Shown: in pieces, positions 6,754 through 10,732 of the stretch
How positions within the stretch are numbered: position 1 is the first letter of the stretch
Layout of the letters: every line of letters begins with the position of its first letter
Assembly (NCBI GenBank): GCA_030612785.1
Contig: JAUWNF010000069.1
Coordinates: 1 to 10,732, forward strand
From: Phycisphaerales bacterium
GTDB taxonomy: Bacteria > Planctomycetota > Phycisphaerae > UBA1845
Length of the DNA: 10,732 nt
Reading direction: 5' to 3'
Position numbers and translations under genes: made by a program
The notes under the pieces: generated by a model
What the model was told of the DNA's origin: nothing
The model's database searches: none
What the model saw: the letters and a program-made list of their open reading frames with translations, nothing else

Positions 6754-9753
6754 CTATTCAGTGATGACCCTGGCGGGACGCACGCCGAGGTAGTCGTGGC
6801 GGTACGCGGGCGTGAAGTTGAAGCGGAACGCGGACCGCGCAAGGGCGGCGGGGGAGTAGAAGCCGCCGCCCCGGCGCACGCGGTCGCGGGCGCCTGCGAC
6901 ATTCCGAAGGCCGTCCCCGGGTTGCACGTCGGCGTCGTAGCCCCCGTACCCGTCGTGGCACCACTCCCAGACGTTACCAATCACATCGTGGAGCCCGAAG
7001 CCGTTGGGCGAGAAGATGCCGACCGGAGCATGCACAACCCAACCGTCGTCAAGCCAGTCCTCGTAGACCCATGCGCTCGGTCCTCCCTTGCTCTTCGTCC
7101 AGCCGTCCGCGAGGTTGCCGGCCCCCTCGACGCCGATGGATTCCTTGTCGTCCCCTGTCCACCACACGGTGTCCGTCCCCGCCCGTGCCGCGTACTCCCA
7201 CTGGGCCTCGGTTGGAAGCACCAAGCCAAGGCGACCCAACACATCCCGGCAGTCCGTCCAACTGACCCTCTCGACTGGGTTCCACGGCAGGTTCTGATGA
7301 ATCGGGGCCTCAGCGGGCGGCCTGCCGTTCCAACTCCAGCTCGGGCCGTAACGACTGGGGTTGCCGCCGGTGAACCGCCGCCACTGCAATTGCGTCATCT
7401 CATACTTGGAGATGAAGAACGCCGCGAGCGTGACCTCGTGAACCGGGCTCTCGTCGGAGCCCGCCTGGGGGTCGTAGTTGTGCCCCTCGGGGTCGTCCTT
7501 CTGCGCGCCCATCCAGAACGTCCCGCCGGGAATGAGGACGAAGATGAGCCCGGTGTCCCCCGTCAGGATCCAGGGATTGACGGCTTCCGCGTCCGCTTCC
7601 TTACGGGCGCGGTTCTGTTCGGGCTTCGTGCCGGTCTGGATGTGCCGGAACTCCCACAGCCCCGAGCGGGGGTCGCGACGTAGCGGGAGCAAGCCAAGCT
7701 GGGGCTTGATCTGCAACCCACCGTAAACCTCGAGCCGGGCAATGTCCGCAATGGCTTCGGCCCACTTGGCCGCCGCCGCCGGTCCGGTGATGCTTTGTTC
7801 CTCGATGCTTTCGGCGAACGCCAGCCGCTCCTGGACACTGGCGAGCCCCCCTTTCTTTGGATCCGGGTTCACGAAGGCCTTGAGATCCTCGACCAGGCCG
7901 GCGAGCGTGTCGTGCTGCCACTGCGTCTGGTCGTCAGGGAACTTCCACGTGCGGCGCTCTTTGACGGCCTCCTGCAATTCAGAGATGCTCTGCTCCGTCT
8001 CGGCGACGGTCTTCTCGAGTTCCTCGATCTTGTTTGCCTGAGCCTCGGCATCCTCGCTCTCTTCCGCCCTGACGTCGTCAAGCTCTTTCTGGAGTTCGGC
8101 AAGACGCTGCTTCTGCTCGGCAAGCTCCGCGGCTTTCGGGTGGGTCTGGCGGTCGTGTTTCTGCTGCTCGGGGTCGTAGTCGAGGGCTTGATCCCGCAGA
8201 CTCTGCAGCGTCGCCTCGTGCTTGGGCAGGTTGTCCCGTAGTGGTGCGGCCTTCGCCTGGAGCCACGTTTCCATGGCCTCGATCTTCTCGGGATGCGCGG
8301 GCCACAACGAATCGGCCGCCGCACGAGCATCGGCCAGGCGCTTCAAGTCCGCCAGGCGGATGATCTCCTCGTAGCGATGATCGGCGAGGACACGTTGCCG
8401 AGATTCCCCGTCGCGAGCCTCTTCGGCCGCAGCTTGGGCATCGACAGCCTCGCGGCGGGCCTGTTCCGCTTCCTTACGGGCGCGGTTCTGTTCACGCTCC
8501 GCGTGTTCCGCTTCCTGACGGGCGCGGTTCTGATTCTGATACATGATCGACAGGGCCACGGTCGACCCGGCCAGCAACACCACGAATCCCGCGGCGACGG
8601 CAACCGCCAGACGATACCGCCGCAGCGACTTGCGGATCACGTACCACGTGCTGTCGCGCTTGGCGTCGATCGGCTCGCCGCTCAAGTAGTGCTCGATGTC
8701 CCGAGCCAGGTTCTCGGCGGACTGGTAACGCCGCTCCCGTTCCTTGGCCAGGGCCTTGAGAATGATCGTCTCCACCTCGTTGTTGATCTGACGGCGGATC
8801 GTGGAGGGTTTCCTCGGCTCGGCCTCGGCGATGTTCCTGAGCACCTCAGCCATCTGGCCCACGACCTGATAGGGGTACTTGCCGGTGAGCATCTCGTAGA
8901 GGATCACGCCCAGCGAGTAAACGTCGGTGCGAATGTCGATCAGATGCGGATCGCCCTTGGTCTGCTCGGGCGAGGCGTAGGCCAGCGTGCCCATGAACTC
9001 GCCCGTCATGGTGACCGGGGCACCGCCCCGCAGGTCCGAGCCCGCCGCCTTGGCCAACCCGAAGTCCAGAACGTGCGGCTCACCCCGTGCGTCGATGCGG
9101 ATGTTGCCCGGCTTGAGATCACGATGGATCACACCGCGCTGGTGAGCGTAGTTCACCGCCGCGCAGATCTTGCCGAACAGGCGCAGGGTCTCGTCGATGC
9201 CCAGGCGCGCGTCCGACAGGTAGGCGTCGAGCGGCTGGCCGTGGATATACTCCATGGCGAAGTAGTGGCGATCGTCCGGAGTCACCCCGCTGTCGTAAAC
9301 GGTGACGATGTGGGGATGCTGGAGGCCGGCCACCAGATCGATCTCGCGCTCGAAGCGGTGGCGTTGGCGAGGTGAAGCATGCGGCCCTTGCAGCAGTACC
9401 TTCAAGGCCACGGTCCGCTTGGTGGCCTGTTGAACCGCCTTGTACACCACGCCCTGGCCGCCGCTGTGGATCCGGGAGAGTATTTCGTAGCCTGGGATGC
9501 GTTCGCCCGGCCGGGCGCTCGAATCGCCGGAGTTGCCGGGCGAGCCGAAGAAGCCGTGCGACGCGGTGGCCGTCTCGTCCTGGCCAGCGTCCTGTGTGCT
9601 GTCGGAGGGCCGGTTCTCTCCCTGTCGGGCGCTGAACCTCCGGCGACATCTCGAGCAATCGGCCAGGTGAGCCTCAGCACGAGCGGCCTCGTCCGGCGGC
9701 AGTGTGCCAGCGAGTAGCCCTTCCACCTGGTCAGGTGTTAGGCAATCGCTCAT
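6754..9753 (-). CDS. Membrane Hanks-type Ser/Thr protein kinase with C-terminal SUMF1/FGE-like domain
   Basis: The protein is 999 residues from ATG 9753, which has AGGGG 7 nt upstream; the GTG at 9759 is too close to that site. Domains in order: a zinc-finger-like HxxxCxxC (H29, C33, C36), as in anti-sigma-type N-termini; and a complete kinase domain at about 88-358. The kinase has glycine loop SGGQGVVYK (97-105), VALK lysine K118, HRDLKPGN (210-217), DFG (230-232) and SPE (261-263). One membrane span follows (about 383-404), then coiled-coil segments rich in Ala, Glu and Arg (about 405-460 and 538-600). The last domain is SUMF1-like (about 730-999), with PGGTFWMG (742-749), PTEAQWEYAARAG (848-860) and GNVWEWCHD (926-934). 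The key residues suggest an active kinase in the cytoplasm with the SUMF1-like domain outside. The C-terminal domain lacks the cysteine pair of true formylglycine enzymes, so it is probably a binding module. Substrate and signal are unknown. Confidence 0.92.
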   Translation of the reverse strand: MSDCLTPDQVEGLLAGTLPPDEAARAEAHLADCSRCRRRFSARQGENRPSDSTQDAGQDETATASHGFFGSPGNSGDSSARPGERIPGYEILSRIHSGGQGVVYKAVQQATKRTVALKVLLQGPHASPRQRHRFEREIDLVAGLQHPHIVTVYDSGVTPDDRHYFAMEYIHGQPLDAYLSDARLGIDETLRLFGKICAAVNYAHQRGVIHRDLKPGNIRIDARGEPHVLDFGLAKAAGSDLRGGAPVTMTGEFMGTLAYASPEQTKGDPHLIDIRTDVYSLGVILYEMLTGKYPYQVVGQMAEVLRNIAEAEPRKPSTIRRQINNEVETIILKALAKERERRYQSAENLARDIEHYLSGEPIDAKRDSTWYVIRKSLRRYRLAVAVAAGFVVLLAGSTVALSIMYQNQNRARQEAEHAEREQNRARKEAEQARREAVDAQAAAEEARDGESRQRVLADHRYEEIIRLADLKRLADARAAADSLWPAHPEKIEAMETWLQAKAAPLRDNLPKHEATLQSLRDQALDYDPEQQKHDRQTHPKAAELAEQKQRLAELQKELDDVRAEESEDAEAQANKIEELEKTVAETEQSISELQEAVKERRTWKFPDDQTQWQHDTLAGLVEDLKAFVNPDPKKGGLASVQERLAFAESIEEQSITGPAAAAKWAEAIADIARLEVYGGLQIKPQLGLLPLRRDPRSGLWEFRHIQTGTKPEQNRARKEADAEAVNPWILTGDTGLIFVLIPGGTFWMGAQKDDPEGHNYDPQAGSDESPVHEVTLAAFFISKYEMTQLQWRRFTGGNPSRYGPSWSWNGRPPAEAPIHQNLPWNPVERVSWTDCRDVLGRLGLVLPTEAQWEYAARAGTDTVWWTGDDKESIGVEGAGNLADGWTKSKGGPSAWVYEDWLDDGWVVHAPVGIFSPNGFGLHDVIGNVWEWCHDGYGGYDADVQPGDGLRNVAGARDRVRRGGGFYSPAALARSAFRFNFTPAYRHDYLGVRPARVITE
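7592..7620 (-). repeat. Intragenic repeat in kinase gene, copy 1
   Basis: These 29 bases are identical to 8465-8493 within the same gene, third codon positions included. They encode EQNRARKEAD just before the SUMF1-like domain, whereas the other copies lie in the coiled coil after the membrane span. Confidence 0.85.
8465..8537 (-). repeat. Intragenic repeats in kinase gene, copies 2 and 3
   Basis: The 29-base unit at 8465-8493 is identical to 7592-7620. A near copy lies next to it at about 8508-8537 (GACGGGCGCGGTTCTG shared core). They encode the tandem coiled-coil words QNRARQEAEHAE and EQNRARKEAEQA directly after the membrane segment. Confidence 0.8.
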
Positions 9754-9800
9754 TCGCACGCCCCTGTGAAGTGCAACACGAGTAACCCGAAGCAGCCCGC

Positions 9801-9828
9801 ATCATAGCTTCCGTGCCCGCAGGTACAA
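9801..9828 (-). promoter_or_regulatory. Candidate promoter of the kinase gene
   Basis: On the minus strand TTGTAC (9828-9823) and TATGAT (9806-9801) are spaced by 16 nt and lie about 50 nt before the kinase ATG. The -10 box matches the sigma-70 consensus at 5 of 6, the -35 only at its TTG. It overlaps a hairpin. Planctomycete promoter rules are poorly known, so this is a weak call. Confidence 0.25.
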
Positions 9829-9840
9829 CCTGCCGGAAGC
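9807..9840. terminator. Hairpin between the radical SAM and kinase genes
   Basis: GCTTCCG (9807-9813) pairs with CGGAAGC (9834-9840), and GCAGGT (9819-9824) with ACCTGC (9828-9833), around an ACA loop. A 5-base bulge lies on one side. It is 38 bp past the radical SAM stop, a plausible place for a terminator, but there is no T-run on the minus strand, so it may be only a regulatory stem or a repeat. Confidence 0.35.
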
Positions 9841-9852
9841 ACACGCACTGCC

Positions 9853-9900
9853 GTTTCTCACAGGTTCCACGACGCGCTCAGGTTGCGGATGCCGGGCTCG
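9853..9900 (+). repeat. 48-bp dispersed repeat, copy 2 (end of radical SAM gene)
   Basis: This copy matches 6589-6636 at 44 of 48 positions in direct orientation; the two copies lie 3.2 kb apart and bracket the kinase gene. Its right part overlaps the last codons of the radical SAM gene and supplies its TGA at 9878-9880. Confidence 0.8.
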
Positions 9901-10732
9901 GTTGCCGTGCGTTGATCCGGGCCAGGAGGTCGTCGTACTGCGCCGCCAGATACCGCCGGCTACTGGGACCGACCAGATGGTCCCAGGGCAGCACCTCGCG
10001 AGGACCTCGCTCGCGATGGGCGTACCAGGTGAAGTCGATCCCCGTGGCCTCGAAGGCCCGGTGCCAGCGCTGCGCGTCGAAACACTCGTCCCACCCGTCG
10101 AACCTGGCTCCGCCTCGCCAGGCGGTCTCGACGGCGTCGGCCAACCGGCGGTCGCCACGGGCGAAAACGGCTTCCAGGATCGAGCGCTCGACGTTGTGCG
10201 TCTTGATCTTGATCGGGGACTTCCGCCGCTGCGTGGCGGAGCGCAGCCTGGTCCTGACTTCGTGAAAATACTCCGCCCCCACCTGGGCAGCCCACTGCAA
10301 AGGCGTGTGCGGCTTGGGCACCAGCCAGCCGACGGAGACGTTCACCCGGCCGGGGAATCCGCGCACCTCGCGGCAGACTTCGCTCACCTGCCGGCTGAGC
10401 TCCAGGATGCCCTCGATGTCGTCCGGGCGCTCGCCCGGGAAACCGGCCATGAAGTAGAGTTTCAGCGCCCGCCAGCCGGCCTCGAAGACCTGACGCACGC
10501 CGGCCAGCAAGTCGCCGTCGGAGACCTTCTTGCGAATGGCCGCCCGCATGTCGTCGCGAGCGGCCTCCACCGCGATGGTGACGCCGCCCTTGCGCACGCC
10601 CTTTACCAACCACGGGATGTCTTGCAGCATTTTGTCCACCCGCAACGACGGCACACTGATGCCCACCCGGCGATCCTTGAAGCGCCGGTGGACGGCTTGG
10701 GCGAGCTCCGCCAGGTCGGGATAGTCCGCCGT
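9878..10732 (-). CDS. Radical SAM protein, TIGR03960-like family (C-terminal part, 5' end outside window)
   Basis: The visible 284 residues read from the right edge without a start. The GTG at 10666 lies inside conserved sequence and is not a real start. The half-barrel of a radical SAM enzyme is seen in VGISVPSLRVDKM, GGVTIAVEAARDDMRAAI and ALKLYFMAGFPGE (about 90-102). Conserved family blocks follow: VPKPHTPLQW (138-147), VFARGDRRLADAVETAW, RGGARFDGWDE (206-216) and LPWDH (248-252). This matches the uncharacterised B12-binding-type radical SAM family often paired with a DUF2344 protein near ribonuclease E/G or ribosomal genes. The B12-like domain and the CxxxCxxC cluster would lie upstream, outside the window. 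Its reaction is unknown. The last residues (QPSPASAT) and the stop come from the 48-bp repeat. The kinase starts 124 bp downstream on the same strand. Confidence 0.85.
   Translation of the reverse strand, partial: TADYPDLAELAQAVHRRFKDRRVGISVPSLRVDKMLQDIPWLVKGVRKGGVTIAVEAARDDMRAAIRKKVSDGDLLAGVRQVFEAGWRALKLYFMAGFPGERPDDIEGILELSRQVSEVCREVRGFPGRVNVSVGWLVPKPHTPLQWAAQVGAEYFHEVRTRLRSATQRRKSPIKIKTHNVERSILEAVFARGDRRLADAVETAWRGGARFDGWDECFDAQRWHRAFEATGIDFTWYAHRERGPREVLPWDHLVGPSSRRYLAAQYDDLLARINARQPSPASAT

Noticed and set aside
6754..6880. Diversity-generating retroelement variable region at the kinase C-terminus
   Set aside because: SUMF1-like C-termini are typical targets, but this region has almost no AAC/AAT codons, and no reverse transcriptase or template repeat is present in the window.
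6745..7683. Long plus-strand open frame opposite the kinase 3' half
   Set aside because: It is antisense to a clearly conserved SUMF1-like domain, has no recognisable domain, and is explained by high GC at third codon positions. The same applies to the plus-strand frame at 8293-9375.
9754..9759. GTG at 9759 as the kinase start
   Set aside because: The AGGGG motif would be only 1 nt away. ATG 9753 has proper spacing.

Overview
The window looks like chromosomal DNA of a GC-rich planctomycete-like bacterium (Planctomycetota). The inference rests on three things. One gene is a large Hanks-type Ser/Thr kinase with a zinc-finger-like N-terminus, one membrane span and a C-terminal SUMF1/formylglycine-enzyme-like domain. 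Another is a TPR fragment of the STAND type common in that phylum. Several families of short palindromic repeats sit between genes and inside one of them. No rRNA, tRNA, transposase, integrase or CRISPR array was seen.

Layout. From the left edge to 1528 (+) lies the C-terminal part of a TPR protein that probably continues upstream as a STAND-type NTPase; its frame carries an in-frame palindromic repeat. A cruciform-type repeat at 1546-1636 fills most of the gap to a compact plus-strand group. That group holds a YhaM-like 3'-5' exoribonuclease (OB fold plus HD domain, 1723-2709), then, 12 bp later, gcvPA (2722-4059), then gcvPB (4346-5818). The two gcvP genes encode the halves of glycine decarboxylase (P-protein) but are separated by 286 bp dominated by a 166-bp nested inverted repeat.

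A small, divergent cold-shock-domain protein (5896-6159, minus) faces gcvPB. A 594-bp stretch without a convincing gene follows (6160-6753). It contains one copy of a 48-bp repeat and a short open frame that may be a gene remnant. The kinase occupies 6754-9753 (minus). Upstream of it, also on the minus strand, is the C-terminal 284 residues of a radical SAM protein of the uncharacterised TIGR03960-like family, cut by the right edge. The second copy of the 48-bp repeat lies at the end of that gene, so the kinase is bracketed by direct repeats.

Functionally this is mostly ordinary accessory and housekeeping content: glycine cleavage, RNA decay, a membrane signalling kinase and a probable tRNA/RNA-linked radical SAM protein. 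The points most worth a second look are the repeat biology (palindromes inserted in frame into a coding sequence, a paired inverted repeat splitting gcvPA from gcvPB, and the direct repeats around the kinase) and the truncated STAND-like protein, whose effector domain lies outside the window. I did not find a clear new multi-gene system.
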